A DNA stretch of 44,385 nucleotides from Palsa-739 sp036512155 (lineage in GTDB: Bacteria; Actinomycetota; Thermoleophilia; Gaiellales; Gaiellaceae), in assembly GCA_036512155.1 (NCBI GenBank), contig DATCBD010000061.1:1-44385 (forward strand), read 5' to 3'. The notes under the pieces were generated by a model. That model was not told the origin of the DNA. It was given only the letters and a program-made list of their open reading frames with translations, and did not search any database. Positions 24,528 through 32,734 of this stretch are shown here, in pieces; within the stretch, counting starts at the first letter, position 1, and each line of letters starts with the position of its first letter. Made by a program: the position numbers and the translations under genes.

Positions 24528-24529
24528 GC

Positions 24530-25528
24530 TCAGCTCCAGGCGGTCTCCTGCACGAGCGCACGCTCCTTCAGCGGCTCCCACCAGGCGCGCTGAGCGGCGT
24601 ACCACTCCACCGTCTCGCGCATCCCGTCCTCGAACGCGATGTCCGGTTTCCAGCCCAGCTCACTCCGCAGCTTCGACGAATCGAGGAGGTAGCGACGGTC
24701 GTGCCCCGGACGGTCCGGGACGATCGACTTCAGCGACGCCGGCTTGCCCGTGAGCTCGAGCACCGCGTCGGCGATCTCCTCGATCGTCTTCTCGACCCCG
24801 CTGCCGACGTTGTACGTCTCGCCGACACGGCCGCGATCGAGCACAAGCTCGATCGCGCGGCAGTGGTCGCGCACGTGCAGCCACTCGCGCTTGTTTGCCG
24901 TCGACGCGTACAGCGGCAGCTCGATGTCGTCGAGCGCGTTCGTGACGAAGACCGGGATCACCTTCTCCGGAAACTGGTACGGCCCGTAGTTGTTCGAGCA
25001 GTTCGTGATCGTCACGGGCAACCCGTACGTCTCGTGGTACGCGCGCACGGCGTGGTCGGCGCCTGCCTTCGACGCGTTATAGGGCGTGCGCGGCCGGTAC
25101 GGCGACTCCTCAGTGAACACCTCGTCGCTGTCGAGCGGAAGGTCGCCGTACACCTCGCACGTGGAGACGTGGTGAAAGCGTTTGACGCCGGCCCGCCGGG
25201 ACGCTTCGAGGAGCGACTGCGTCCCGAGGACGTTGGTCCTGAAGAACCTGCCCGGGTCGACGACCGCGAGGCTGTTGTGCGACTCGGCAGCGAAGTTGAG
25301 GACGACCTCGACCCGTTCCGCCTCGAGCAGCCGCTCGCAGCCCTCGAGGTCGCCGATGTCGCCCTCGGCGAAGACGATCCGGTCCTCGACGTCGGCGAGC
25401 GATCGCCGGTCTCCGGCGTAGGTGAGCAGGTCGAGCACGACGACGTGGTCGTCCGGCCGGCGCTCGAGCCAATACCGGACGAAATTCGAGCCGATGAAGC
25501 CTGCTCCGCCCGTGACGAGGAGTCTCAT
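24530..25528 (-). CDS. rmlB: dTDP-glucose 4,6-dehydratase-like NAD-dependent epimerase/dehydratase
   Basis: The 332-residue extended SDR has TGGAGFIGSNF (NAD site), the Tyr150-x3-Lys154 pair in TPYNASKAGADH, CSNNYGPYQFPEKVIP and REWLHVRDHCRAI, as in RmlB. Two positions differ from classical RmlB. The catalytic Asp of STDEVYG is Cys124 (VSTCEVYG), and the usual ESHVDRS loop reads ESHNSLAVVDP. It therefore probably belongs to a variant 4,6-dehydratase subfamily and its exact sugar nucleotide is open; the symbol is by homology. It stands alone, with no rmlA/C/D nearby, and is divergent from the SpoIID gene. Confidence 0.82.
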   Translation of the reverse strand: MRLLVTGGAGFIGSNFVRYWLERRPDDHVVVLDLLTYAGDRRSLADVEDRIVFAEGDIGDLEGCERLLEAERVEVVLNFAAESHNSLAVVDPGRFFRTNVLGTQSLLEASRRAGVKRFHHVSTCEVYGDLPLDSDEVFTEESPYRPRTPYNASKAGADHAVRAYHETYGLPVTITNCSNNYGPYQFPEKVIPVFVTNALDDIELPLYASTANKREWLHVRDHCRAIELVLDRGRVGETYNVGSGVEKTIEEIADAVLELTGKPASLKSIVPDRPGHDRRYLLDSSKLRSELGWKPDIAFEDGMRETVEWYAAQRAWWEPLKERALVQETAWS

Positions 25529-25533
25529 CGGGG

Positions 25534-25581
25534 CATGACTTTAGCCCGTCGCGCCGAAACCCGATTTACAAACATGACTTT
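25534..25581. promoter_or_regulatory. Divergent promoter region with a repeated CATGACTTT element
   Basis: CATGACTTT occurs at 25534-25542 and again at 25573-25581, 39 bp apart, within the 45-bp gap between the rmlB-like start and the first SpoIID start. On the minus strand each copy gives an AAAGTCATG sequence next to GCTA. It may be a duplicated promoter or regulator site for the divergent pair. The second copy overlaps the first possible SpoIID start codon. Confidence 0.3.
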
Positions 25582-27271
25582 GCTAGCTTCGCCGTCCAGC
25601 CGGATGCCTCTTCGCGCGCTCTCGATCGCCTTCGCCTCGGCTTTGCTCCTCGCAGGGCCGGCGGCCGCGTCTCCGGCAGCGGGGCGGGACCTCCCGCCCG
25701 TCTGCGCCACGTCGTGCGTTGCGGCGAAGGCAGGCACCGGCACGCTGTTCGTCTTCAGCGGCCACGGCTGGGGGGACGGCATCGGCATGAGCCAGTACGG
25801 CGCCTGGGGCTACGCGCTGCACGGGTACGGGTACCAGCAGATCCTCTCGCACTACTACCCCGGCACGACGCTCGGCTCGACGCCGGTGACGCTCATTCGC
25901 GTCCTCCTGGCCGACGGGAAGAAGACACTGAAGCTTTCGTGTGCGGTGCCGTTCACCGTTACGGACGGGAACGGCGTCGCCCACACGCTCGCAGCGGGTG
26001 CGATCTCTCTCGGCACGAAGCTCGTCGTGAACGGCCAGCCGCTGACGCCGCCGCTGACATTCGACGCCGGCGCAGGCGGATGGATGACCCTCGCGCGTCC
26101 CTACCGCGGCGAGATCCAGGTGGACGTCGTGAACGGCCGGCTCCGCGCGATCAATGTCATCGGTCTGGAGGACTACCTGTACGGCGTCGTCCCCGCCGAG
26201 ATGCCGTCGACCTGGTCGCCGCCCGCGCTTCAGGCGCAGGCCGTCGCGTCGCGCTCGTATGCGCTCGCAACGCGCAAGGTCGCCGCGCCCTTCGACGTGT
26301 ACGGGGACACTCGCAGCCAGGTGTACCTCGGCGTCTCCCATGAGACGCCGGCAACGACCGCGGCCGTCGACGCAACCAAGGGACAGATCGTGATGTTCAA
26401 CGGCAAGGTGGCGTCGACGTTCTTCTTCTCCAGCTCGGGTGGCGAGACCGAGTCGATCTCCGACGGCTGGGGAGTCGCACCCGTGCCGTACCTCGTCGCG
26501 GTTCCCGATCCGTACGACGTGCTGTCGCCGTACCACAACTGGACGGTGCCGATCAGCGCGCACACCTTCGCGCAAGCGCTGAAGGTGAAGGGGTCGATCC
26601 TCGACCTCCAGACGACGACCGACCCCACAGGGCGCGTCAGTCGCCTCTCGGTGATCACGCTGCCTTCGCTCGGCCTCGGCGCCGCAACCGGTCCATCCTT
26701 CAGCGGAGGCGCCGTCACCAGCGCACTCGGGCTACGCTCGACCTGGTTCAGCGTGTCGATGATGTCCCTCCAACAGCCGATGCCCGCGGCCCCGATCCCG
26801 TTCGGGACGTCGATCACCCTCACGGGTCTCGTCCGCGGCATTGCCGGGGTATCACTCGAGGAGCGCGTCTACGACGGCAAGTGGGGGCTCGTCGGACCGG
26901 TGACACCGGCAGCCGACGGGTCGCTCCTCCTCCCCGAAGCTCCGGCGGTCACGACCGACTACCGCCTCGCGATCCCGAGCACAGCAGTCGGATACGTCCG
27001 CGTTCGCGTTGCGCCACTCGTACAGCCGGCCGATCCGACACCCGGCCAGGTGAGCGGAACCGTGCAGCCCGCCATCCCCGGAGCGCCGATCGAGGTGGAC
27101 ATCCAAAACTCCGATTTGACCTGGACGGCCCTCATCACCGGCGCCGTCGATCCCGACGGCACCTTTGTGCTCCCCGTCGACATTCCGGCAGGAACGACGT
27201 ACCGCATCGTGGTCACCCCGGGTCAGGGATTCGCGCCCGGCATGTCGGTGCCCCAGGTCTCAGCCGGGTAA
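25574..27271 (+). CDS. Secreted SpoIID/LytB-domain protein
   Basis: The product is 565 residues from ATG 25574, or 555 from ATG 25604, which gives a tidier signal peptide (MPLRALSIAFASALLLAGPA). The SpoIID domain shows FSGHGWGDGIGMSQYGAWGYA, ILSHYYPGTTL, IGLEDYLYGVVPAEMPSTW with the catalytic Glu of SpoIID glycan-strand transglycosylases, and LQAQAVASRSYALATRK. Beta-rich repeats make up the C-terminal third. In endospore formers SpoIID cuts denuded glycan strands; related proteins also act as amidase enhancers. Here it probably remodels peptidoglycan outside the membrane. Its stop overlaps the subtilase start (TAATG). Confidence 0.85.
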   Translation: MTLLASPSSRMPLRALSIAFASALLLAGPAAASPAAGRDLPPVCATSCVAAKAGTGTLFVFSGHGWGDGIGMSQYGAWGYALHGYGYQQILSHYYPGTTLGSTPVTLIRVLLADGKKTLKLSCAVPFTVTDGNGVAHTLAAGAISLGTKLVVNGQPLTPPLTFDAGAGGWMTLARPYRGEIQVDVVNGRLRAINVIGLEDYLYGVVPAEMPSTWSPPALQAQAVASRSYALATRKVAAPFDVYGDTRSQVYLGVSHETPATTAAVDATKGQIVMFNGKVASTFFFSSSGGETESISDGWGVAPVPYLVAVPDPYDVLSPYHNWTVPISAHTFAQALKVKGSILDLQTTTDPTGRVSRLSVITLPSLGLGAATGPSFSGGAVTSALGLRSTWFSVSMMSLQQPMPAAPIPFGTSITLTGLVRGIAGVSLEERVYDGKWGLVGPVTPAADGSLLLPEAPAVTTDYRLAIPSTAVGYVRVRVAPLVQPADPTPGQVSGTVQPAIPGAPIEVDIQNSDLTWTALITGAVDPDGTFVLPVDIPAGTTYRIVVTPGQGFAPGMSVPQVSAG

Positions 27272-28719
27272 TGCCTAGGGTCTTGTTGCTGATCGTCGCC
27301 GCGGCGCTCGCGGTGGCGGCGCCTGCCGCTGCGTTCACGCCGACGAACCCGCTCGCGCCACGCCAGTGGTATCTCCAGGACGACCACGCGTTCGACGCGT
27401 GGCCGACGCCCCCCACGAACCTCGCGCCGGTGAGGGTGGCGATCGTCGACTCGGGCGTCGACTGCAGCCTCCCCGACTTCGCCGGGCGGCTTCTCGCGGA
27501 GAAGAGCTTCGTCGGCGGCAGCCCGTGCGTCGACACCGAAGGCCACGGCACATTCGTCGCAGGCGAGATCGCGGCGAACCTCGGCACGCAGGGGATCGTC
27601 GGGGTCGCTTACACAGCGCAGCTTCTCATCGCGAAGGTGGTGTCGCCCGACGGAACCATCCCGCTCACCGCCGAAGCGGACGCGATCCGCTGGTCGGTCG
27701 ACAATGGCGCGCGCGTGATCAACCTCAGCCTCGGCGGCCTGCGAGACCTGCGGGATCCCTCCCAGGACACGTACTCGGCACTGGAGCAGCAGGCGGTCGA
27801 GTACGCGTATTCGAAAGGCGCCTTGCTCGTCGCTGCAGTTGGCAACGGCGACGAGGCTCCCTCCCAGCCGTGGCCGTATGCGAGCTACCCGGCGGCGCTC
27901 CCGCACGTCGTCGGCGTGAGCGCGCTCACACGGTCGGGGAACGTCCCCGACTTCTCGAACCGCGACCCGGTGTTCAACGATCTCTCCGCTCCCGGAGCGT
28001 CGATCTTCTCGACGTTCCCCGCGGCGCTCACCGCGCTCCGCACGGGCTGCCCCGACCAGGGGTACTCCGACTGCGGGACCGACGACTACCGGAACGCCGA
28101 AGGCACGTCGTTCGCGGCGCCGCAGGTCTCGGCGGCCGCGGCCGTGCTGTTCGCGGTCGATCCCCTGCTGACGAACAGCCAGGTGAGCTTCTTGCTCGAG
28201 CGGTCCGCGGACGACGTCAACGCGACGAACGGCTGCCCGCGCTGCGGGCTGCTGCGCGACTCGCTCAGCGGCTGGGGACGCCTGGACGTGGCCAAGGCCG
28301 TGGAGGCGCTGGCCGGCCCGCTCCCCCCGCCGGACCGGTACGAGAGCAACGACGACGCGGGCTCTCAGGCGTGGACCGTGTGGGGAAAGAATGACCAGCT
28401 GAAGGCGACCGTCGACTACTGGGACGACCCCGTCGACGTCTACCGCATCGGGCTCCAGCAAAATGAGTTGCTGCGAGCGCATCTGGCGGCCGGCGCAGGG
28501 CTCGCGCTCGAGCTGTGGAAGCCGCAGACGGTCCACGTCGACCGTCCCGCATCGCAGAAGCTGCTCATCGAGGAGTCGACGACGAACCACCTGGCATTCC
28601 GCGCGCTGAAGCGCGGGATGTACTACATCGAGGTCAAGGAAGCATCGCCGGCGTTCACCCCGTACACGCTGACGCTGACGAAGACGGCTACTGGTTCTCC
28701 AGGAGCTCGTCGGCGCTGA
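27271..28719 (+). CDS. Secreted subtilisin-like serine protease (S8 family)
   Basis: The 482-residue exported protease has a signal peptide (MPRVLLLIVAAALAVAAPAA), then the S8 catalytic triad Asp60 (VAIVDSGVD), His92 (EGHGTFVAGE) and Ser280 (GTSFAAPQ). The oxyanion Asn is in LVAAVGNGDE. The C-terminal about 110 residues (DRYESNDDAG..., MYYIEVKEASPAFTPYTLTL) look like a PPC-type beta-sandwich. No long propeptide is present; only about 30 residues separate signal and domain. It is translationally coupled to the SpoIID gene, so the two may act together on the cell wall or its proteins (inference). The 3' end overlaps the convergent acyltransferase by 32 bp. Confidence 0.92.
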   Translation: MPRVLLLIVAAALAVAAPAAAFTPTNPLAPRQWYLQDDHAFDAWPTPPTNLAPVRVAIVDSGVDCSLPDFAGRLLAEKSFVGGSPCVDTEGHGTFVAGEIAANLGTQGIVGVAYTAQLLIAKVVSPDGTIPLTAEADAIRWSVDNGARVINLSLGGLRDLRDPSQDTYSALEQQAVEYAYSKGALLVAAVGNGDEAPSQPWPYASYPAALPHVVGVSALTRSGNVPDFSNRDPVFNDLSAPGASIFSTFPAALTALRTGCPDQGYSDCGTDDYRNAEGTSFAAPQVSAAAAVLFAVDPLLTNSQVSFLLERSADDVNATNGCPRCGLLRDSLSGWGRLDVAKAVEALAGPLPPPDRYESNDDAGSQAWTVWGKNDQLKATVDYWDDPVDVYRIGLQQNELLRAHLAAGAGLALELWKPQTVHVDRPASQKLLIEESTTNHLAFRALKRGMYYIEVKEASPAFTPYTLTLTKTATGSPGARRR

Positions 28720-29335
28720 CGCCGCGCAGGACGCGCGCGGGGCTGCCGACCACGAGCATGCGCGGCGCCACGTCCTTCGTGACCACCGCTCCAGCGCCGA
28801 CGAAGGCGTCTTCGCCGATGACGATCCCGGGGCAGAGGATGGCGCCGCCTCCGACGCGGGCGCCGCGACGAACCGTCGGGCCTTTGATGAGCTCGTGCCG
28901 GCGCTCCGTTCGGCCCATGAAGTTGTCGTTCGTCGTGACGACGCAGGGAGCGATGAAGACGTTGTCCTCGAGCGTCGAGTACGCGGTGATGTAGGCGTTC
29001 GCCTGGATCTTCGTGAGCGCGCCGATGGTGGTGTCGTTCTCGACGAGCACGCCGCGGCCGACGACGACGTCGTCGCCGATGTCGACGCGCTCGCGTACAC
29101 ACGCCTGGTCGCCGACGATCACGCGCGCGCCGATGCGCGTCCCGGCGAACACGATCGCGCCCGTGGACACGATCGTCGCGTCGCCGATCACCGTCGGAGG
29201 AAGCGGCTCGCGCTTCGCCGTCGAGCGCGGCGAGAGTGAGGGCTGCTTGCCGACGACAGCGTTCTCGAGCACCTTCACACCGTCACCGAGGACGGTCCCC
29301 GGGTAGACGATCGCGGTGGGATGGACCTCAGCCAC
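28688..29335 (-). CDS. Left-handed beta-helix acyltransferase (WbpD/WlbB-like)
   Basis: The 215-residue hexapeptide-repeat transferase has repeated [LIV]G-x-x-x-x motifs (VIGDATIVSTGAIVFAGTRIG split over turns, VGRGVLVENDTTIG) and the acyl-CoA end GAVVTKDVAPRMLVVGSPARV. It would acetylate an amino group on a nucleotide sugar, as WbpD or WlbB do at the 3-amino position. GTG 29335 overlaps the oxidoreductase gene by 8 bp. It closes the four-gene sugar operon. A serine or UDP-GlcNAc acyltransferase role is less likely given its neighbours. Confidence 0.85.
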   Translation of the reverse strand: MAEVHPTAIVYPGTVLGDGVKVLENAVVGKQPSLSPRSTAKREPLPPTVIGDATIVSTGAIVFAGTRIGARVIVGDQACVRERVDIGDDVVVGRGVLVENDTTIGALTKIQANAYITAYSTLEDNVFIAPCVVTTNDNFMGRTERRHELIKGPTVRRGARVGGGAILCPGIVIGEDAFVGAGAVVTKDVAPRMLVVGSPARVLRGVSADELLENQ

Positions 29336-30290
29336 GGAGGGATTCCGTGAGCCGGTCGAGCGCTCGGACGACGCGCGCTCCGTCCTCGGCCACCTTGCGC
29401 CGGTCGCCCTCGCCGCGGACAAGGCGGATGAACTCCTGGCACTCGAGCTTGAGCGGCTCGTCGGTCGGGATCTTCGGAATGGAGATGTCGCCGGAGCGGG
29501 TCTGCCACTCGCCGTAGCTGTCCGTTCGCTTCCACGGCGCCTTCTCGTAGATCGTCACCTTGCGCTCGAGCTCCATGTCGTCGAAGACGACCATCTTCTC
29601 GCGGCCGACGACCGTGATGCGCCGCATCTTGTGCGGGTCGAGCCACGACAGGTGCATATGTGCGATCTTGCCGCTCGGGAAGCGCAGGTAGCAGAAGACG
29701 ACGTCCTCGACACCCTCGGTGAGGAAGTCGCGGCCGTGCGCGACGCAGATTTCCGGCTCCTCGTCGAGGAGGTAGAGCATCACCGACAGGTCGTGCACGC
29801 CGAGCGACCAGAGGGCGTTCTCGTTCGTTCGCACGATTCCGAGGTTCTGGCGGTTACCGTAGACGCAGAGCACGTCGCCGAGCTCGCCGTCGTCGATCAG
29901 CTGCTTCAGCTTGCGGATGCCCGGGTGATAGAGCAGCAGATGGCCGGGCATGAGCACGAGATCCCGCTCGGCCGCGAGCTCGACGAGCTCGTCGATCTCG
30001 GCCGCGCGCATGGCCGGCGGCTTCTCGACGAGGACGTGCTTGCCCGCAGCGAGAGCGGCGCGGGCTAGCGCATAGTGCGTCGGCACCGGAGTGGCGATGA
30101 CGATCGCCTCGACGCCGTCGTCGGCAAGCAGCTCCTCGAAGCTCGCGTGCATCCTTGCGTTCGGATAGCGCGCCGCGTAGCGCTCGCGCAGCTCGGGATC
30201 GAGATCGCACAACGCGGAGAGCACGCCGAGGTCGTCGAAGTTCCGTGCGAGATTCGGCCCCCAATAGCCGAGGCCCGTGACTGCGATCAA
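29328..30290 (-). CDS. Gfo/Idh/MocA-family oxidoreductase (WbpB-like)
   Basis: The 320-residue NAD(P)-dependent oxidoreductase has the Rossmann motif VTGLGYWGPNLARNF at the N-terminus, the family EKP motif in HVLVEKPPAM, and the YHPGIRKLKQLID and ALWSLGVHDLSVMLYL segments of the C-terminal domain. In the UDP-2,3-diacetamido uronate pathway WbpB/WlbA oxidises C3 of UDP-GlcNAcA, and the flanking genes fit this. TTG 30290 overlaps the dehydrogenase stop by four bases (TTGA); no better start aligns with the Rossmann strand. Confidence 0.86.
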   Translation of the reverse strand: MIAVTGLGYWGPNLARNFDDLGVLSALCDLDPELRERYAARYPNARMHASFEELLADDGVEAIVIATPVPTHYALARAALAAGKHVLVEKPPAMRAAEIDELVELAAERDLVLMPGHLLLYHPGIRKLKQLIDDGELGDVLCVYGNRQNLGIVRTNENALWSLGVHDLSVMLYLLDEEPEICVAHGRDFLTEGVEDVVFCYLRFPSGKIAHMHLSWLDPHKMRRITVVGREKMVVFDDMELERKVTIYEKAPWKRTDSYGEWQTRSGDISIPKIPTDEPLKLECQEFIRLVRGEGDRRKVAEDGARVVRALDRLTESLRG

Positions 30291-31546
30291 AGCTTGAACA
30301 CCTTGTCCGACGCCGTGCCGGTCGCGCCGGTCGCATTGCGCAGGTCGACGACGAGCGATGCACTGTCGACGAGCTTGTCGTAGTCGATGCTCGAGTGCGC
30401 CGTCACGATCGCGACGCAGTCGTAGCTCTTCGGGTCGAGCGGCGCCGACGTCAGACCGTCGAACTCGGGCACGTGCGGATCGTGATAGGCGACGTCCGCG
30501 CCGGCATTGCGCAGTAGCATCAGGAGCTTCTCGGCAGGCGACTCGCGCACGTCGCCGATGTCGGCTTTGTACGCGACGCCGACGAGCAGGATCTTCGAGC
30601 CCTTGAGCGACTTCTGTGCGCCGTGGTTCAACGCCTGGGAGATGACGGAACGGCAGAAGTACGGCATGTTGTTGTTGATCTCGCCGGCGAGCTCGATGAA
30701 CCGCGTGTTGAAGTCGAACTCGCGCGCCTTCCAGGCGAGGTAGTACGGGTCGAGCGGGATGCAGTGCCCGCCGAGCCCCGGGCCCGGCTGGAACGGCATG
30801 AAGCCGAACGGCTTCGTCGCGGCGGCGTCGATCACCTCCCACACGTCGATGTCCATCCGGTCGCACAGCTGCGCGAGCTCGTTGACGAGCGCGATGTTCA
30901 CCGACCGGAAGATGTTCTCGAGCAGCTTTGTCAGCTCGGCGGCTTCCGCCGTCGAGACCTCGTGCACGTTGTCGAGCGCGCTCCGGTACAGGTCGGCCGC
31001 GGCCTTCGTCGACGCCGCGTCGAGGCCTCCGACGACCTTCGGCGTCGATTTCGTCGTCCAGTCGGTGCGGCCGGGATCGACGCGCTCCGGCGCAAACGCG
31101 AGGTGGAAGTCCACGCCCGCCTTCAACCCGCTGCCTGCCTCGAGCAGCGGCTTCAGCTTCTCGCGCGTCGTGCCGGGATACGTCGTCGACTCGAGCACGA
31201 CCACGTGGCCCTTCTTGAGGTGCGGCGCGATGGCGCGCGCGGCGCTCTCGATGTAGCCGAGGTCGGGCACGCGCTGCGGCGACAATGGCGTCGGGACCGC
31301 GATGACGACGGCGTCACAGTCGGCGACCACGCCGAAGTCGGTCGTCGCGGCGATGAGCCCGGCGTCGACGAGCCGCTTCAGGTCCACGGAGCTGACGTCC
31401 TCGATGTGGCTCTCGCCGCGGCTGATGCCGTCCACCACGGACTGCTGGATGTCGACGAGGACGACGTGCTTGCCGGCCTCGGCGAACGTCTGTGCGTGGG
31501 GCATGCCGACATAGCCGGCGCCGATGATGGCGATGTCGGGATTCAC
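30287..31546 (-). CDS. UDP-N-acetyl-hexosamine 6-dehydrogenase (WbpA/WecC-like)
   Basis: The 419-residue UDP-sugar dehydrogenase oxidises C6 of UDP-GlcNAc or UDP-ManNAc to the uronate. It has IAIIGAGYVGMPHAQTFAEAG split by the Rossmann turn, VIAVPTPLSPQRVPDL, VVLESTTYPGTTREKL, LLENIFRSVNIALVNELAQL and the catalytic Cys in PGPGLGGHCIPLDPYYL. The GTG 31546 start overlaps the 2-epimerase stop by four bases. WecC (ManNAc) and WbpA (GlcNAc) cannot be separated by eye. The Gfo/Idh and acyltransferase downstream favour WbpA. Confidence 0.88.
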   Translation of the reverse strand: MNPDIAIIGAGYVGMPHAQTFAEAGKHVVLVDIQQSVVDGISRGESHIEDVSSVDLKRLVDAGLIAATTDFGVVADCDAVVIAVPTPLSPQRVPDLGYIESAARAIAPHLKKGHVVVLESTTYPGTTREKLKPLLEAGSGLKAGVDFHLAFAPERVDPGRTDWTTKSTPKVVGGLDAASTKAAADLYRSALDNVHEVSTAEAAELTKLLENIFRSVNIALVNELAQLCDRMDIDVWEVIDAAATKPFGFMPFQPGPGLGGHCIPLDPYYLAWKAREFDFNTRFIELAGEINNNMPYFCRSVISQALNHGAQKSLKGSKILLVGVAYKADIGDVRESPAEKLLMLLRNAGADVAYHDPHVPEFDGLTSAPLDPKSYDCVAIVTAHSSIDYDKLVDSASLVVDLRNATGATGTASDKVFKL

Positions 31547-32568
31547 GCCGCGGCAAGGCTAGCTGCGACCCGCGGCGCCGCCGCCCCGTCCCCGTACAGC
31601 TGCGGGCGGTCGTCCGGCATGCGTGCCTCTGCCACCGCCGCGGCGAGCCGGACTGGGTCGTCGTCGACGAGGACGTTCGCGCCGACTTCGACCGTGTCGA
31701 TCCACTCGGTCGACGGCCGCGCGGTCACGCAGGGGACGCCGTACCAGTACGCCTCCTTCTGGAGGCCGCCCGAGTCGGTGACGATCACGCGCGCCTGCGA
31801 GCACAGCGCCGCCATGTCCAGGTACCCGAGCGGATCGACGACGCGGACGTTGGCCGGCACCTCCTCGAGGTTGGAGCGGGTGCGCGGGTGCGCGGGGAAG
31901 ACGACCGGCTCGCCCGTCCGGCCAAGGCCCTCGACGATGCGCCGGAGGCGCTCCGGGCGGACATTCGCCTCCCGATGGATCGTCGCCGCGAGATACGCGC
32001 CGGAAGTGAGCCCGAGGCGGTCGAGAATCGTCGACCGCTCCCGCGCGACCGGCGCCAGGCGGAAGCACGCGTCCGCCATCACGTCGCCGACAACCTCGAT
32101 CGCACCATGGACGCCCTCGTCGACGAGCGTCGCCCGGGAGCGCTCGTCCGGGCACAGGAGCAGTGCGCCAATGCGGTCGACCGCGATCCGGTTGCGCTCC
32201 TCCGGCATGGACAGGTCGCCGCTGCGCAGCCCCGCCTCGACGTGCGCAACCGGGACGACACCCGCGGCTTCTGCGCCGGCGAGCGTCGAGTTCGTGTCGC
32301 CGTACACGAGCACCCAGTCCGGCCGCTCGCGTTCGACCGCCGCGGCGATCCCGGGCCGCATCGCCCGCGGGTCGGAGCTGTGCAGGTCGAGCCGGTATGC
32401 CGGCTCAGACAGACCGAGCTCCTCGTAGAAGACCTCGGAGAGCGTGCGGTCGTAGTGCTGCCCGGTGTGCAGGACGACCTCGTCGATCTCTGCGTTGCGC
32501 AGCGCGACCGACACCGGGCCGAACTTGATGAACTGCGGACGGTTGCCGACGACCGAGAAAACCTTCAC
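31543..32568 (-). CDS. wecB: Non-hydrolysing UDP-N-acetylglucosamine 2-epimerase (WecB/WbpI type)
   Basis: The 341-residue UDP-sugar 2-epimerase has the GT-B-like fold motifs VVGNRPQFIKFGPVS, LHTGQHYDRTLSEVF, VYGDTNSTLAGAEAA, VAHVEAGLRSGDLSMPEE and VTDSGGLQKEAYWYGVP. It would epimerise C2 of UDP-GlcNAc or, as in WbpI, of UDP-GlcNAc(3NAc)A. The sequence is slightly short of E. coli WecB (376 aa). GTG 32568 opens the leftward operon, divergent from tRNA-Lys with only 29 bp between them. Confidence 0.9.
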   Translation of the reverse strand: MKVFSVVGNRPQFIKFGPVSVALRNAEIDEVVLHTGQHYDRTLSEVFYEELGLSEPAYRLDLHSSDPRAMRPGIAAAVERERPDWVLVYGDTNSTLAGAEAAGVVPVAHVEAGLRSGDLSMPEERNRIAVDRIGALLLCPDERSRATLVDEGVHGAIEVVGDVMADACFRLAPVARERSTILDRLGLTSGAYLAATIHREANVRPERLRRIVEGLGRTGEPVVFPAHPRTRSNLEEVPANVRVVDPLGYLDMAALCSQARVIVTDSGGLQKEAYWYGVPCVTARPSTEWIDTVEVGANVLVDDDPVRLAAAVAEARMPDDRPQLYGDGAAAPRVAASLAAA

Positions 32569-32579
32569 GACTGCGAGGC

Positions 32580-32585
32580 TACAAT
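32580..32585 (+). promoter_or_regulatory. Candidate -10 box for tRNA-Lys
   Basis: TACAAT lies 12 bp before the 5' end of the tRNA, a near-consensus SigA -10. No good -35 is evident. On the opposite strand the same stretch (ATTGTAG) could contribute to the promoter of the wecB operon, which starts 12 bp away. Confidence 0.45.
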
Positions 32586-32597
32586 GGCCGCCGCTTC

Positions 32598-32670
32598 GGG
32601 CCGTTAGCTCAGCTGGTAGAGCAGGGGACTCTTAATCCCAAGGTCGCAGGTTCGATCCCTGCACGGCCCA
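32598..32670 (+). tRNA. tRNA-Lys (anticodon CTT)
   Basis: A complete 73-nt cloverleaf. Acceptor GGGCCGT (32598-32604) pairs with ACGGCCC (32663-32669), followed by discriminator A. D stem GCTC/GAGC, T stem GCAGG/CCTGC with loop TTCGATC. The anticodon loop CTCTTAA (32629-32635) carries CTT at 32631-32633, reading AAG. The anticodon stem has a G-A mismatch at its outer pair (32624/32640). The CCA end is not encoded. Confidence 0.97.
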
Positions 32671-32734
32671 TCGAACCGCATAACGGCAACGGCGCCGCCT
32701 TGACCGTGGCGATCGCAGACCGGAGCATGGAGGC

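Noticed and set aside
24322..24529. Insertion element or MITE as origin of the long hairpin
   Set aside because: No target-site duplication is visible at its borders (TATGTT on one side, GCTCAG on the other) and no second copy occurs in the window; kept only as a structural finding.
22969..24561. glnA starting at an upstream in-frame codon (24561)
   Set aside because: The extension translates the hairpin spacer into Arg/Cys-rich sequence, whereas ATG 24321 has GGAGGAG and aligns with GlnA N-termini.
32671..32734. Methionine-related riboswitch before the MetE-like gene
   Set aside because: Only 64 bp separate the tRNA and the start codon, too short for SAM or cobalamin riboswitches, and no such core motif is seen.
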